Notes: generated by a model not told the origin, from the letters alone. Positions 41,990 through 51,638 are shown, counted from the first letter of the stretch. The stretch is DNA of 64,000 nt from Lachnospiraceae bacterium (GCA_021770345.1 JAETRD010000012.1:62001-126000), one strand, 5' to 3'. A program made the numbers and translations.

Positions 41990-43307
41990 TCTTTTTCACC
42001 ATTTTGGAGATAAAAAAACCGTCCCCGAGCTGTTCGTCCGGAAACAGCTGCTCCATCTTAACCAGCGAAAATTCCGGATGTCCGGACAAAAAATACCGCA
42101 CATTTTCCTCGTTCTCCGCCGGATTTATCGTGCAGGTGGAATAAATCAGCGTTCCGCCGCACTTTACATAGGCGCACACCACGTCTAAGATCTGCCGCTG
42201 CAGCGCCGCAAGCTCCCCCTGCTGCTCTTTACTCATCCGGTACTTGATATCGACCTTCCTGCGCAGCACGCCCAGCCCCGAGCAGGGCAGATCCGCGATG
42301 ACGATATCGGCCGCGTCCCTCGACGACGCGTCAAAAACGGCTGCGTCCTGTTTTACCGCTGTGATATTGGTAAGTCCCTGCCGTTTTATATTTTCCCGGA
42401 TCAGGGACACCTTATAGTCCGTCAGATCTCTGGCAGAAACGCTTCCGGTTCCCGCGAGCTTCTCCGCGAGATGCAGGCTCTTTCCCCCCGGGGCCGCACA
42501 GACGTCAATGCAGACATCGCCCGCCTTCGGAGCCGCATACTCCGCGACCATCATCGAGCTGACATCCTGCACATAAAATAATCCTTCCCGAAACGACTGC
42601 AATCCATTCAGATAGTCAAAGTCCCGAAGCGTAAGGGCATACGATAGCCCGGGATATCTTTGCGCGTCGAGCGGCTCCGCCAAAACGCCCTCCGCCGCAA
42701 GCCGCTCACGCAGTTCCCCCGGCGTGATCCGCCCGAGATTTGTGCGCACCGTAAGCGGCTCTTCGGTCAGCAGCACGGAAAGCAGCTCCTCGGTGCGCTC
42801 CCTGCCATAAGCCGCAAGCCACTCCCGCACAATCCACTCCGGCATGGAGTAGCGCACGGAAAGCGACGCGGCGGGCTCCGTTTCCACATCCGGATATGTA
42901 ACGTCAAAAAGGTTCCGGCTGATATTCCGCAGCACGCCGTTGACAAAACCGGAAAGAGAGGAAAACCCCTTCTTTCTGGCAAGTTTTACCGCCTCGTTGC
43001 AGGCCGCGGAGGCCGGAACCGCATCCATATATTTTAACTGATAAACGCCCATCCGCAGGATATTGCGGATCACAGGCTTCATCTTTGCCGTCTTTACGTT
43101 GGAAAAACGGTCGATGATATAGTCAAGCTCGATCATGCGCTGAATCGTTCCCTCGGAAACCCGGGTGATAAACGCGCGGTCACGCTTGTCGAGATACTGA
43201 TACTTTTCCAGCACGGCGCGGATGACAAGATGGCTGTAGTTCTTCCCCTCCGCCGCCTCCATCAGAATCCCAAGTATCAGCTCTCTTGTGTTCACGGAAT
43301 CAGTCAT
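41982..43307 (-). CDS. rsmB: 16S rRNA m5C967 methyltransferase RsmB
   Basis: A 441-residue enzyme. The N-terminal NusB-like domain (RELILGILMEAAEGKNYSHL) is followed by a Rossmann methyltransferase with DVCAAPGGKSLHLAEK, DLPCSGLGVLRRKVDIKY and the catalytic Cys in YSTCTINPAENE. The frame is open to 43400, but ATG 43307 overlaps the yugP stop (ATGACTGA) and is the natural start. Confidence 0.95.
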   Translation of the reverse strand: MTDSVNTRELILGILMEAAEGKNYSHLVIRAVLEKYQYLDKRDRAFITRVSEGTIQRMIELDYIIDRFSNVKTAKMKPVIRNILRMGVYQLKYMDAVPASAACNEAVKLARKKGFSSLSGFVNGVLRNISRNLFDVTYPDVETEPAASLSVRYSMPEWIVREWLAAYGRERTEELLSVLLTEEPLTVRTNLGRITPGELRERLAAEGVLAEPLDAQRYPGLSYALTLRDFDYLNGLQSFREGLFYVQDVSSMMVAEYAAPKAGDVCIDVCAAPGGKSLHLAEKLAGTGSVSARDLTDYKVSLIRENIKRQGLTNITAVKQDAAVFDASSRDAADIVIADLPCSGLGVLRRKVDIKYRMSKEQQGELAALQRQILDVVCAYVKCGGTLIYSTCTINPAENEENVRYFLSGHPEFSLVKMEQLFPDEQLGDGFFISKMVKKNG

Positions 43308-44010
43308 CGCTTCGTCTTCCTCCGAACAGCAGCACAAGCCGCAGCAGCTGTAAAATCGCGGCTGCCGCACTGGCCACATAGGTAAGGGCCGCGGCGCCAA
43401 GCACCTTTTTCGTGTACGGAATCTCGCTTTCGCTCAGAATCCCCTGCTGCCCGAGAATCGCAAGCGCCCGCGACGAAGCGTTAAACTCCACCGGCAGCGT
43501 CACCAGCTGAAACAGCACCGCAAACGAAAAGCAGAAAATCCCGATATTGATCAGTGTCGAGCCGGTCCTCTGCGTAAACAACAGGCCGATTAAAATCAGC
43601 GGCCACGCGAGCGTCGAACCGATATTCGCCACCGGAACGATCGCGGAGCGAAGCGCAAGCGGCGCATAACCCTGCTGATGCTGTATGGCATGTCCGCACT
43701 CATGCGCCGCCACGCCGACGGCGGCCACCGAGGCCGAACCGTACACCGAATCCGACAGGTTCAGCGTCTTTTTCGCCGGATTGTAGTGATCCGTCAGACT
43801 GCCGGACACATGATGGATCGTCACATCATTGATCCCGGCGGACCGCAGAATGCGCTCCGCCGCCTGCGCTCCTGTCATCCCGGACATGCTGCGGTACTGC
43901 GAGTACTTCTGAAACGTGGTCTTCACCCGCGCAGAAGCGATCAGACAGATCACCGCACCGATTAGCACCAGAAAATATGTCGGGTCAAATCCCCAAAAAT
44001 AATATGGCAT
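43300..44010 (-). CDS. YugP-family membrane zinc metallopeptidase
   Basis: A 236-residue membrane protein of the YugP/DUF2268-like zinc peptidase group. The motif is VAAHECGHAIQHQ (HExxH-type HECGH). Four hydrophobic segments are visible (N-terminal FLVLIGAVICLIASA, two central, one near the C-terminus). The substrate is unknown. It sits between fmt and rsmB, as in many clostridia. Confidence 0.9.
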   Translation of the reverse strand: MPYYFWGFDPTYFLVLIGAVICLIASARVKTTFQKYSQYRSMSGMTGAQAAERILRSAGINDVTIHHVSGSLTDHYNPAKKTLNLSDSVYGSASVAAVGVAAHECGHAIQHQQGYAPLALRSAIVPVANIGSTLAWPLILIGLLFTQRTGSTLINIGIFCFSFAVLFQLVTLPVEFNASSRALAILGQQGILSESEIPYTKKVLGAAALTYVASAAAAILQLLRLVLLFGGRRSDD

Positions 44011-44030
44011 AACAACTCTCCGTCCTTTCC

Positions 44031-44063
44031 CGTCAGGTGCGCCTGACGTTCAGCCGCGGCTGA
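44031..44063. repeat. Two palindromes between fmt and yugP
   Basis: CGTCAGG / CCTGACG with a TGCG loop (44031-44048) is followed by the self-complementary TCAGCCGCGGCTGA (44050-44063). The second resembles a duplication of the fmt 3' end (CGCGGCTGAA). These could be intercistronic hairpins; no T tract. Confidence 0.6.
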
Positions 44064-44067
44064 CGTT

Positions 44068-45003
44068 TCAGCCGCGCTTGAAATAAGTTCCCGGTTCCAC
44101 GGTATAGCCGTTCAGAAATGCCTCCGCGGACATCCGTTTTTTCCCTTCCAGCTGCACCTCTTTTAAAACCAGGATCCCGTCCCCGGTCTGCACAAAAATC
44201 CCGTCCTTTTCCACCGCCGTGATACAGCCCGGCGCCGCCTTTTTCTCTCCGCTCCTTACCCCGGCTTTCCAGATCTTAAGCGTCTTTCCGTCAAGGCAGG
44301 TATAGGCGCTCGGCCACGGGTCCAGCCCGCGGATTAGGCACTCGATGGATTTGGCATCCCTGCTCCAGTCAATACAGCCGAGCTCCTTATGGATCTTCGC
44401 CGTATGCGTCGCCTTCGCATCGTCCTGCGGCGTATAAACCGCCGTCCCGTCCTCGATCGCAGCCATCGTCTTCACACAGAGGCGTGCGCCCGCTCTCCCG
44501 AGACGCTCAAACAGACTGCCGCCGGTCTCGTCCTCCCGGACGATAATCTCCTCTTTCATGATCATATCGCCGGTGTCCACTCCCTCATCCATGCGCATCG
44601 TAGTCACTCCGGTCACCGCATCCCCGTTAATCACGGCCCACTGAATCGGTGACGCGCCCCGGTACTTCGGAAGCAGGGAGGCATGCACATTCACACAGCC
44701 GTAACGGGGCATCTCAAGCAGTTCCTTCGGTATAATCTGCCCAAAAGCCTCGACAATTATGATATCCGGCTGAAATTCCCGCAGATGACGGATGCTCTCC
44801 TCCTCCCGCACGCGTTTCGGCTGATACACTTCGAGACCGTGGGCAAGCGCACATGCCTTCACCGGCGTATATCTGAGCGCTTTGCTGCGCCCCACCGCCT
44901 TGTCCGGCTGCGATACCACCAGCACAACCTCATGTCCCGCCTTTATGATCTCCTCCAGTGTCATCACCGCAAAATCCGGCGTGCCCATAAAAATGACTCT
45001 CAT
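44068..45003 (-). CDS. fmt: Methionyl-tRNA formyltransferase
   Basis: A 311-residue enzyme that formylates initiator Met-tRNA. Motifs: RVIFMGTPDFAVM at the start, NVHASLLPKYRGASPIQWA with the catalytic residues, and a C-terminal OB domain. ATG 45003 has GGAGG seven bases upstream. It follows def by 39 bp, the usual pairing. Confidence 0.97.
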   Translation of the reverse strand: MRVIFMGTPDFAVMTLEEIIKAGHEVVLVVSQPDKAVGRSKALRYTPVKACALAHGLEVYQPKRVREEESIRHLREFQPDIIIVEAFGQIIPKELLEMPRYGCVNVHASLLPKYRGASPIQWAVINGDAVTGVTTMRMDEGVDTGDMIMKEEIIVREDETGGSLFERLGRAGARLCVKTMAAIEDGTAVYTPQDDAKATHTAKIHKELGCIDWSRDAKSIECLIRGLDPWPSAYTCLDGKTLKIWKAGVRSGEKKAAPGCITAVEKDGIFVQTGDGILVLKEVQLEGKKRMSAEAFLNGYTVEPGTYFKRG

Positions 45004-45042
45004 AGCAATCCCTCCATCCATCCATTTGAGCGCAAGAGCGGC

Positions 45043-45519
45043 TTATTCTTCGTCCGATTCATAGGTGACCTCGCGCAACGGCCCTTCTGCCAGTTCCACA
45101 TACAGATGTCCGTCGAGATGGTCCAGCTCGTGACAGATCGCCCGGGCCAAAAGCTCCGTTCCCTCGATCTCGTACTCCTCCATATTTTCGTTAAACGCCC
45201 GCGCCTTTACATAGTCTGGCCTTGTCACCGTCCCCGCTTTGCCCGGCACGCTTAAGCACCCCTCGTCTCCGGTCTGCTCTCCCGAAGTTTCCAGGATCAC
45301 CGGATTAATCATGACGATGGGTCCTTCCCCCACGTCAATCACCACGACTCTGCGAAGCACGCCCACCTGCGGGCCGGCCAGTCCGACACCGTTCGCCTCG
45401 TACATCGTCTCCAGCATATCCTCAACCAGTTCCCGAATCTTCGGTGTAATCTCCTTAATCTCCCTGCATGTCTTGTTCAGCACAGGATCTCCCTGCACAC
45501 GAATTGTCCGAAGCGCCAT
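45043..45519 (-). CDS. def: Peptide deformylase
   Basis: A 158-residue metallo-hydrolase that removes the formyl group from new proteins. The three motifs are GVGLAGPQVG, EGCLSVPG (metal Cys) and CHELDHLDG (HExxH). ATG 45519 has GGAGG five bases before it. It lies between priA and fmt. Confidence 0.97.
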   Translation of the reverse strand: MALRTIRVQGDPVLNKTCREIKEITPKIRELVEDMLETMYEANGVGLAGPQVGVLRRVVVIDVGEGPIVMINPVILETSGEQTGDEGCLSVPGKAGTVTRPDYVKARAFNENMEEYEIEGTELLARAICHELDHLDGHLYVELAEGPLREVTYESDEE

Positions 45520-45544
45520 TTCTTCCTCCTTTATTCCTCTCACG

Positions 45545-47782
45545 CTAAAATCCGTTTACCGGATTAAAGTCAAACTGTACCGTCACATCCCGGTACCCGC
45601 CGTTATCCCTGATCAGACACTCTGTCCTGTCTTTTATTTCCACCAAAGAATCGTAGTCCGCACTCTTAAGATAAATTACCTTCCTGTATATGTCATTCAC
45701 CTTTGCGACCACCGCATCCGCCGGGCCGATCAGACTGACGCGTTCCCTGCCGGGGAGGTCCGCATACGCCGCAAGCGCTCCGGCCAGCTCCGACGCCGCG
45801 CGCTCCGCCGTCTCCTCCTGCTTTGCCGTACACAGAATCACTAACATATTCCACACGGGCGGATAACAGAGCATTTCCCGGTAGATAAGCTCCTCGCGGT
45901 AAAACGCCTCATAATCCTGCGCCTTTGCCGCGGCGATGCTGTAATGTTCGGGGTCATAGGTCTGAATCAGTGCAAGCCCCGGCCGATCTCCTCTGCCGGC
46001 CCGCCCTGCCGCCTGCGCGAGAAGTGCAAACGTGCGCTCCGACGCCCGGTAGTCTCCCACATGCAGCGACAGGTCCGCCGCGAGAATCCCCATCAGCGTC
46101 ACATTCGGAAAATCATGCCCCTTGACAATCATCTGCGTTCCGATCAGGATATCCGCCTCCCCGTTGGAAAATGCGGATAAAATCTGTTCGTATCCCTCTT
46201 TGTTCCGCGTGGTGTCAAAGTCCATGCGCAAAACTCCCGCACCCGGGAACCGCTCCCGCACGACCTGCTCGATCTTCTGCGTCCCCGCTTTAAAGCCGCT
46301 GATATATTTGGAGCCGCAGGACGGGCATACGGCAGGCTGCGGCTCCTCATACCCGCAGTAATGGCACACCATCCTGCCGCCGCCGTGCTGGCTTAAAGAG
46401 ACATCGCAATGCGGACATTTTATCACATGTCCGCATGCTCTGCAAGACACAAAGCCCGCCAGCCCTCTGCGGTTCAAAAACAGCATCGTCTGCTCGCCCC
46501 GGCGCAGACGCTCCTCCATCTCCTCTGTGAGACGCCTGCTTAAGATGGAACGGTTCCCCTCTCTTAGCTCTCTCCGCAGGTCTATGATCTCACACGCAGG
46601 CAGCACCTTTCCCCCCACGCGCGTCGGGAGCTCCAACAGGCGGTATTCCCCGCGCTCTGCCCGGTAATAGCTCTCCATCGAGGGGGTCGCGGAGCCTAAG
46701 ACCACACTGGCGTCCGCCATTTTGGCACGCGCGATCGCCGTCTCGCGCGCGTGGTAGCGCGGCACCGCTTCGCTCTTGTAAGAGGGCTCATGCTCCTCGT
46801 CGATGATGATAAGCCCCAGCCGCGGAAACGGCGTAAACAGCGCCGAACGCGGGCCGATCATAATGTCGACCTCACCGTTTTTTGCCCGAAGGAACTGGTC
46901 GTAGCGCTCCCCCGCCGACATGCGGGAATTGAGAATGGATACCCGGTCTCCAAACCGCCGGTAAAAGCGCAGCACCGTCTGATAAGTCAGCGCAATCTCG
47001 GGAATCAGCACGATCGCCTGCCTTCCCGCCGCGCACACATGGGCAATCATCTCCATATAGACCTCGGTCTTGCCGCTCCCGGTCACTCCCCGCAGCAGAT
47101 AAGTCGCCCGCACTCCGGCGTCATAGTCCGCACAGACGGCGTCCGCCGCCCGCCGCTGCTCCCCGTTTAACGTGCACTCATATGTGCCGGCCGACAGCCT
47201 TCCCACCGGATTGCGGTATTCGGTCTCCCGCACGATACGCACGACTCCCTGCTCCTCGAGCGCCTTTATCACACTCCCGGAAACGCCGAGCTTTCCCGTG
47301 ATAAAATTCCACTCCAGCTCTCCTTCGGCAAGCAGCGCCTCCAGAAGTCGCGCGCGCGCCGTGCTGTGCTTCCTCTGATATGCGCCGAGCTGGTTTTGTG
47401 CCTCCACCGGGTGAAGCGCCAGACGCACGGTTTTGTGCTCAACTGCCTTTTTCCTTTCCCTGACCGGGATGACCGTCTTAAGCGCCTGATTCATCGTGCC
47501 GCCGTAATTTCTGCGCATCCATGCGGCCAGCGCGATCAGCTGCGATTCGATCGGCAGACTTTTCTGCACCACACCGATCAGGTCTTTGATTTTGTCCGCG
47601 TCATATTCCGTCTCGTCCGTAAGCTCCACGACATACCCGGTCAGCCTGCGCTTTCCGAACGGGATATTGACCTGTGTTCCCACCGCAATCTGTTCCTGCA
47701 GATACACGGGAATATGGTATTCAAATGTTTTGTCTAATTTATCCAGTGATATATCCACAATCACTCTTGCGTATTCTGCCAT
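45545..47782 (-). CDS. priA: Primosomal replication-restart helicase PriA
   Basis: A 745-residue helicase that reloads replication forks. It has the N-terminal 3'-DNA-binding domain, Walker A GVTGSGKTEVYME, a DEEH box (IIIDEEHEPSYK), eight zinc-binding Cys (CRACGHVIKCPHC and CHYCGYEE, CPSCGSKYI) and AQAAGRAGRGDRPG (motif VI). ATG 47782 begins MAEYARVIVDI as expected; a GTG at 47794 overlaps the murE stop and is possible. Confidence 0.97.
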   Translation of the reverse strand: MAEYARVIVDISLDKLDKTFEYHIPVYLQEQIAVGTQVNIPFGKRRLTGYVVELTDETEYDADKIKDLIGVVQKSLPIESQLIALAAWMRRNYGGTMNQALKTVIPVRERKKAVEHKTVRLALHPVEAQNQLGAYQRKHSTARARLLEALLAEGELEWNFITGKLGVSGSVIKALEEQGVVRIVRETEYRNPVGRLSAGTYECTLNGEQRRAADAVCADYDAGVRATYLLRGVTGSGKTEVYMEMIAHVCAAGRQAIVLIPEIALTYQTVLRFYRRFGDRVSILNSRMSAGERYDQFLRAKNGEVDIMIGPRSALFTPFPRLGLIIIDEEHEPSYKSEAVPRYHARETAIARAKMADASVVLGSATPSMESYYRAERGEYRLLELPTRVGGKVLPACEIIDLRRELREGNRSILSRRLTEEMEERLRRGEQTMLFLNRRGLAGFVSCRACGHVIKCPHCDVSLSQHGGGRMVCHYCGYEEPQPAVCPSCGSKYISGFKAGTQKIEQVVRERFPGAGVLRMDFDTTRNKEGYEQILSAFSNGEADILIGTQMIVKGHDFPNVTLMGILAADLSLHVGDYRASERTFALLAQAAGRAGRGDRPGLALIQTYDPEHYSIAAAKAQDYEAFYREELIYREMLCYPPVWNMLVILCTAKQEETAERAASELAGALAAYADLPGRERVSLIGPADAVVAKVNDIYRKVIYLKSADYDSLVEIKDRTECLIRDNGGYRDVTVQFDFNPVNGF

Positions 47783-47790
47783 CGTCCCTT

Positions 47791-49368
47791 TCACTTCCCT
47801 TTATCTGCGCCGCATTCCCCCGGCCGCACGGCCCGCTTTCGGGTCAGGCGTTTTGCCGCCTCTTCCACAAGCGTTTTATCCTGCATCGGATATTTTACCC
47901 CGCGAATCTCCTGATAATCCTCATGTCCCTTTCCGGCCAGCACAATGATATCACCCTCGGCGGCCTGCTCCACGGCATACCGCACCGCCTCGGCCCGGTC
48001 CGGAATCCTCACATAAGCGCCTCCGGTGCCGCGGATGCCGGACTCGATATCGTCGATAATCCGGTCAGGCTCCTCCCACCTCGGATTATCCGAGGTGAGG
48101 ATGGAAAAGTCCGCCAGATGGCCCGCCATCTCTCCCATCCGGGTACGCCGCAGAAGCGAGCGGTTTCCGCCGCATCCGAAAATCACCACCAGACGCGCCG
48201 GGGAAAACGCCCGCAGCGTCTCCAGCAGATTTTTCAGGCTCATCTCATTGTGGGCATAGTCAATCAAAAACACATAATCCGGGGAAATACCGGTGTTCTC
48301 GCAGCGCCCCGGAACAACGGTGCGCGCGAGTCCCCGGCAGATTCCCCGGGGTGTCACAAAGAAATGTTCCGCGATCGCGATTGCCGCCAGCGCGTTGTAC
48401 ACGTTAAAATCCCCCGGCATCCGAAGGCTCACGCAAAGCCTGCCGGTACCGCACCAGACCGTAAAACGGCTGCCGAGACTCCCGCCCTCCATGAAAAATT
48501 CCGGCGGCTCCGCCGTCACATGTGCCGGATAATGCATCGAAAACGCTTTCACGACGCAGGTATGCCCCCTTAAGATGCGCCCGGTGTGCGGATCGTCCGC
48601 ATTCACGATGCCGACCGCACACTGGGAAAACAGCTTTGCCTTGCAGCACAGGTATTCCGAGAACGAGGCGTGTTCCCCCGCTCCGATGTGATCCGGCTCA
48701 ATATTCAAAAATACGCCGATGTCAAAAAAAATACCTGCCACCCGATGCATCTTCAGTCCCTGGGAAGACACTTCCATCACGCAGCAGTCGCAGCCGTTTT
48801 TCACCATCTGCGCCAGATACCGCTGCAAATCGCAGGATTCCGGCGTCGTGTGCGAGGAGGGGATGCGCGTTTTGCCGTCCCAGATAAAAACCGTTCCGAT
48901 CATACCGACATGATATCCCGCTTCCGCAAGGACGGATGCCGCCATAAACGCCGTAGTCGTCTTCCCTTTTGTCCCAGTGATGCCGACCATGCGCAGCTTT
49001 TTTGCCGGATGCCCGAACCACGCAGCCGAAAGCTGTGCCAGCGCAAGCCTCGTATCCTGCACAATGACAAACGCCACCCCGTATTCCCTCTCACACTGTT
49101 CGATGACGACCTTCTCCCCTCCGGAATAGAGCACACGCTTTGTCCCAAGACAGATGATTTCGGAGACTTCGACCGCCACGGCTGTGGCGCCCTGTCTGAC
49201 TGCGGAGAGCAGATAATCATGTCCGTCGGCCCGCTGGCCTTTTATGCAGACAAACAGGGAACCCTCCCGGACACGGTTGGAATCATAGCAGATATCTTTT
49301 ATCCCGCACTTGGGGTTTCCCTGCAAACACTCATATGTAATGTCCTGTAATAGTTCCTCTAACTGCAT
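47791..49368 (-). CDS. murE: UDP-MurNAc-tripeptide synthetase MurE
   Basis: A 525-residue Mur ligase. The ATP loop is GITGTKGKTTTAFMA. The third-residue specificity motif is DNPRWEEP, which marks meso-diaminopimelate addition (DNPR box). A Cys-rich central region (NGCDCCVMEVSSQGL) precedes the HxxH-like ligand residues. It heads the long leftward operon; priA starts at its stop codon. Confidence 0.94.
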   Translation of the reverse strand: MQLEELLQDITYECLQGNPKCGIKDICYDSNRVREGSLFVCIKGQRADGHDYLLSAVRQGATAVAVEVSEIICLGTKRVLYSGGEKVVIEQCEREYGVAFVIVQDTRLALAQLSAAWFGHPAKKLRMVGITGTKGKTTTAFMAASVLAEAGYHVGMIGTVFIWDGKTRIPSSHTTPESCDLQRYLAQMVKNGCDCCVMEVSSQGLKMHRVAGIFFDIGVFLNIEPDHIGAGEHASFSEYLCCKAKLFSQCAVGIVNADDPHTGRILRGHTCVVKAFSMHYPAHVTAEPPEFFMEGGSLGSRFTVWCGTGRLCVSLRMPGDFNVYNALAAIAIAEHFFVTPRGICRGLARTVVPGRCENTGISPDYVFLIDYAHNEMSLKNLLETLRAFSPARLVVIFGCGGNRSLLRRTRMGEMAGHLADFSILTSDNPRWEEPDRIIDDIESGIRGTGGAYVRIPDRAEAVRYAVEQAAEGDIIVLAGKGHEDYQEIRGVKYPMQDKTLVEEAAKRLTRKRAVRPGECGADKGK

Positions 49369-49504
49369 TCTGCCTCTGCCGAATACATTTTTTTTATTAT
49401 ATGTCAGATGCTTATGTTTTACAAGTTATCCCATTTTTTTTCAGAATTTTTTCAGAAAAATGGGCGCAGACTAGCATCAGAATATAAAACAAAGGAGAGA
49501 ACAG
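49369..49504. other. Divergent gap between murE and the CmpB-like gene
   Basis: AT-rich, with T8 and TATTAT-like stretches that could hold promoters in both directions. No RNA structure or gene is recognised. Confidence 0.4.
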
Positions 49505-49933
49505 ATGAAAGGACAAAACTTTTTAATCTGCGGTCTTACCGGCTGGTGTATGGAAATCCTCTTTACCTCCGCCGGTTCTCTGTTAAAAAAAGACGGCCGT
49601 CTCATCGGGCAGACATCGGTCTGGATGTTCCCCATCTACGGCATGGCGGCTTTCATATATCCGGTCTACGGGAAAATCAAACATATCCCGGCGCTTCTGC
49701 GCGGCGCGCTCTACAGCATCGGTATTTTTTCTTTTGAGTACTTAAGCGGCTCCATCCTCAAACGGCATCAGCTCTGCCCCTGGGATTACAGCGGCGCAAA
49801 GACCAGCATTGACGGCCTGATCCGCCTCGACTATGCCCCCTTCTGGATGGCCGCCGGTCTTCTGTTTGAGCGAATTCTCCTGGCCTCCGACAGGCGGCAG
49901 GAAGCGGCGGAAAAAGCAGGCCAAACTATCTGA
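49505..49933 (+). CDS. CmpB-like (ABC_trans_CmpB family) membrane protein
   Basis: A 142-residue membrane protein with about four hydrophobic segments. It starts MKGQNFLICGLTGWCMEIL and carries the family motif CPWDYSG. The family is named as a putative ABC-transporter type IV, but no ATPase is nearby and function is unknown. AAAGGAG lies seven bases before the ATG. It is upstream of pyrB but separated by a promoter, so it is likely independent. Confidence 0.7.
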   Translation: MKGQNFLICGLTGWCMEILFTSAGSLLKKDGRLIGQTSVWMFPIYGMAAFIYPVYGKIKHIPALLRGALYSIGIFSFEYLSGSILKRHQLCPWDYSGAKTSIDGLIRLDYAPFWMAAGLLFERILLASDRRQEAAEKAGQTI

Positions 49934-49977
49934 AAACAATGACTTTTCCACCCTGTAATATGTAAATTTATTCGCTC

Positions 49978-50006
49978 TTGAAATTGTCTTCCCGTTAGTA
50001 TATGAT
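49978..50006 (+). promoter_or_regulatory. pyrBI promoter
   Basis: TTGAAA (49978-49983), 17 bases, TATGAT (50001-50006). Transcription would begin near 50013, so the leader opens inside the palindromic repeat copy C. Confidence 0.75.
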
Positions 50007-50055
50007 ACCCTCAGTGGACAAGGAGCACGCAGTGTGTCCCCTGTCTGCCAAGGGT
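50007..50055 (+). repeat. Dispersed imperfect palindrome, copy C (pyrBI leader)
   Basis: ACCCTCAGTGGACAAGG opens and CCCCTGTCTGCCAAGGGT closes an imperfect hairpin. The core matches copies at 5853 and 32652. It lies between the pyrB promoter and the ribosome site (GGGAGG near 50070), so it would form a leader hairpin. No PyrR-type attenuator with a T run was seen. Confidence 0.65.
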
Positions 50056-50080
50056 AAAAATACTTATAGGGAGGATTGTT

Positions 50081-51007
50081 ATGCGTCATTTAATGAGTCC
50101 GCTGGACTTCTCCGTCGATGAGCTGGACAGGCTGTTAGACCTCGCCGACGACATCGAGAAGAACCCGGCCAAATACGCCCACACCTGTGACGGCAAAAAG
50201 CTTGCCACATGTTTCTATGAACCAAGCACACGGACCAGACTCAGTTTCGAAGCTGCCATGTTAAACCTCGGCGGTTCTGTTTTAGGTTTCTCCAGTGCCG
50301 ATTCGAGTTCGGCCGCCAAAGGAGAAAGCGTTTCCGATACAATTCGAGTGATCTCCTGTTATGCAGATATCTGTGCCATGCGGCATCCAAAAGAAGGCGC
50401 ACCTCTTGTAGCCTCCCAGAAATCTCTGATTCCCGTTATCAATGCCGGAGACGGCGGTCATCAACATCCAACGCAGACATTAACCGATTTGCTCACTATC
50501 CGCTCTTTAAAGGGGACGCTCGGCGGTCTGACCATCGGGCTGTGCGGCGATCTGAAGTTCGGGCGCACCGTCCACTCCCTGATCAACGCCCTGATCCGCT
50601 ATCCGGATATCCGCTTCGTGCTGATTTCCCCGGAAGAGCTTCGAATCCCAAGCTATATCAGAGAGGATGTCCTCACCGCAAACAACGTGCCTTTCACCGA
50701 AGTCGAGCGCCTCGACGAAGCCATGCCGCAGCTTGACATCCTCTATATGACCCGCGTTCAGAAGGAGCGTTTCTTCAACGAGGAGGATTATGTCCGGCTG
50801 AAAAATTACTATATCCTGACAAAGTCTATGATGGAACTCGCGAAAAAGGACATGCTCGTACTCCATCCCCTGCCGCGGGTAAACGAAATCTCCGTCGAGG
50901 TCGACGACGACCCGAGGGCCGCCTATTTCCGCCAGGCACAGTACGGCGTCTATGTGCGGATGGCTTTAATCCTCACACTCCTTGAAATCGATGTCAACGA
51001 ACCGTAA
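50081..51007 (+). CDS. pyrB: Aspartate carbamoyltransferase catalytic chain
   Basis: A 308-residue enzyme that makes carbamoyl-aspartate in pyrimidine biosynthesis. Motifs: [16 protein letters not shown] (carbamoyl phosphate site), the loop [11 protein letters not shown], and [23 protein letters not shown] ribosome site precedes ATG 50081. It is followed 17 bp later by pyrI, so the holoenzyme is the E. coli-like regulated type. Confidence 0.98.
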   Translation: MRHLMSPLDFSVDELDRLLDLADDIEKNPAKYAHTCDGKKLATCFYEPSTRTRLSFEAAMLNLGGSVLGFSSADSSSAAKGESVSDTIRVISCYADICAMRHPKEGAPLVASQKSLIPVINAGDGGHQHPTQTLTDLLTIRSLKGTLGGLTIGLCGDLKFGRTVHSLINALIRYPDIRFVLISPEELRIPSYIREDVLTANNVPFTEVERLDEAMPQLDILYMTRVQKERFFNEEDYVRLKNYYILTKSMMELAKKDMLVLHPLPRVNEISVEVDDDPRAAYFRQAQYGVYVRMALILTLLEIDVNEP

Positions 51008-51024
51008 ACAGAAAGGAATTTGCG

Positions 51025-51501
51025 ATGTTAAATATCAGTGGAATCCGAGAGGGATTTGTATTGGACCATATCCAGGCCGGAATGAGTCTGCAGATTTATC
51101 ATGATTTAAAGCTCGATGCACTCGACTGCCCGGTCGCTATCATCAAGAATGCGCGCAGCAACAAAATGGGAAAAAAAGATATCGTCAAAGTGGAATGCCC
51201 GGTGGATGCCTTAGACCTTGAGATCCTCGGCTTTATCGACCATGACATCACGGTCAATGTCATCAAGGACGACAAAATCGTAGAAAAGCGCAAGCTGCAC
51301 CTGCCCGCTCAGGTAAAAAATATCATCTCCTGCAAAAATCCGCGCTGTATCACCTCGATCGAGCAGGAGCTTGACCAGATTTTCCTTCTGACCGACGAGA
51401 AACGTGAAATCTATCGTTGCAAATACTGTGAGGAGAAGTACCGGAACCCGAACCGGCGGAAGTCAAATACCCCGCCGCAAGCAGCGGGGCATCAAACTTG
51501 A
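51025..51501 (+). CDS. pyrI: Aspartate carbamoyltransferase regulatory chain with altered C-terminus
   Basis: The 158-residue regulatory subunit binds CTP/ATP. The zinc site has four Cys (CKNPRC and CKYCEEKY). The natural protein should end near residue 142-145, just after CEEKY. Instead the frame runs on as RNPNRRKSNTPPQAAGHQT because a GC-rich palindromic element begins at about 51467. The zinc domain is intact, so function is probably kept. Confidence 0.92.
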   Translation: MLNISGIREGFVLDHIQAGMSLQIYHDLKLDALDCPVAIIKNARSNKMGKKDIVKVECPVDALDLEILGFIDHDITVNVIKDDKIVEKRKLHLPAQVKNIISCKNPRCITSIEQELDQIFLLTDEKREIYRCKYCEEKYRNPNRRKSNTPPQAAGHQT

Positions 51502-51638
51502 ATCGCCTCAAGGGGCGGGGTATCTGACCCTCGCGGCAGTCGCCAAATGGACATGCAAGCATGTCCGCTTGGCTCGTTGCTCGCGGAAATAAAACGCTGC
51601 CTGCCGGCGGCATCGGGCCGCTCCGGCAGAATGACGAA
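51467..51638. mobile_element. Structured, palindrome-rich element after pyrI
   Basis: It starts with ATACCCCGCC (51467-51476), matched by GGCGGGGTAT (51514-51523). A nested CCCCGC / GCGGGG hairpin lies inside at 51470-51489. A second hairpin has arms GGACATGC / GCATGTCC around AA (51549-51568). It has no coding potential of its own and changes the pyrI tail. It resembles the ends or the guide-RNA region of an IS200/IS605-type element or a MITE, but no transposase is present, so the class is uncertain. Confidence 0.5.

Noticed and set aside
49934-50080. Possible PyrR attenuator before pyrB
   Set aside because: A hairpin is present, but it has no following T run and no PyrR-binding loop was recognised; it matches a dispersed repeat instead.
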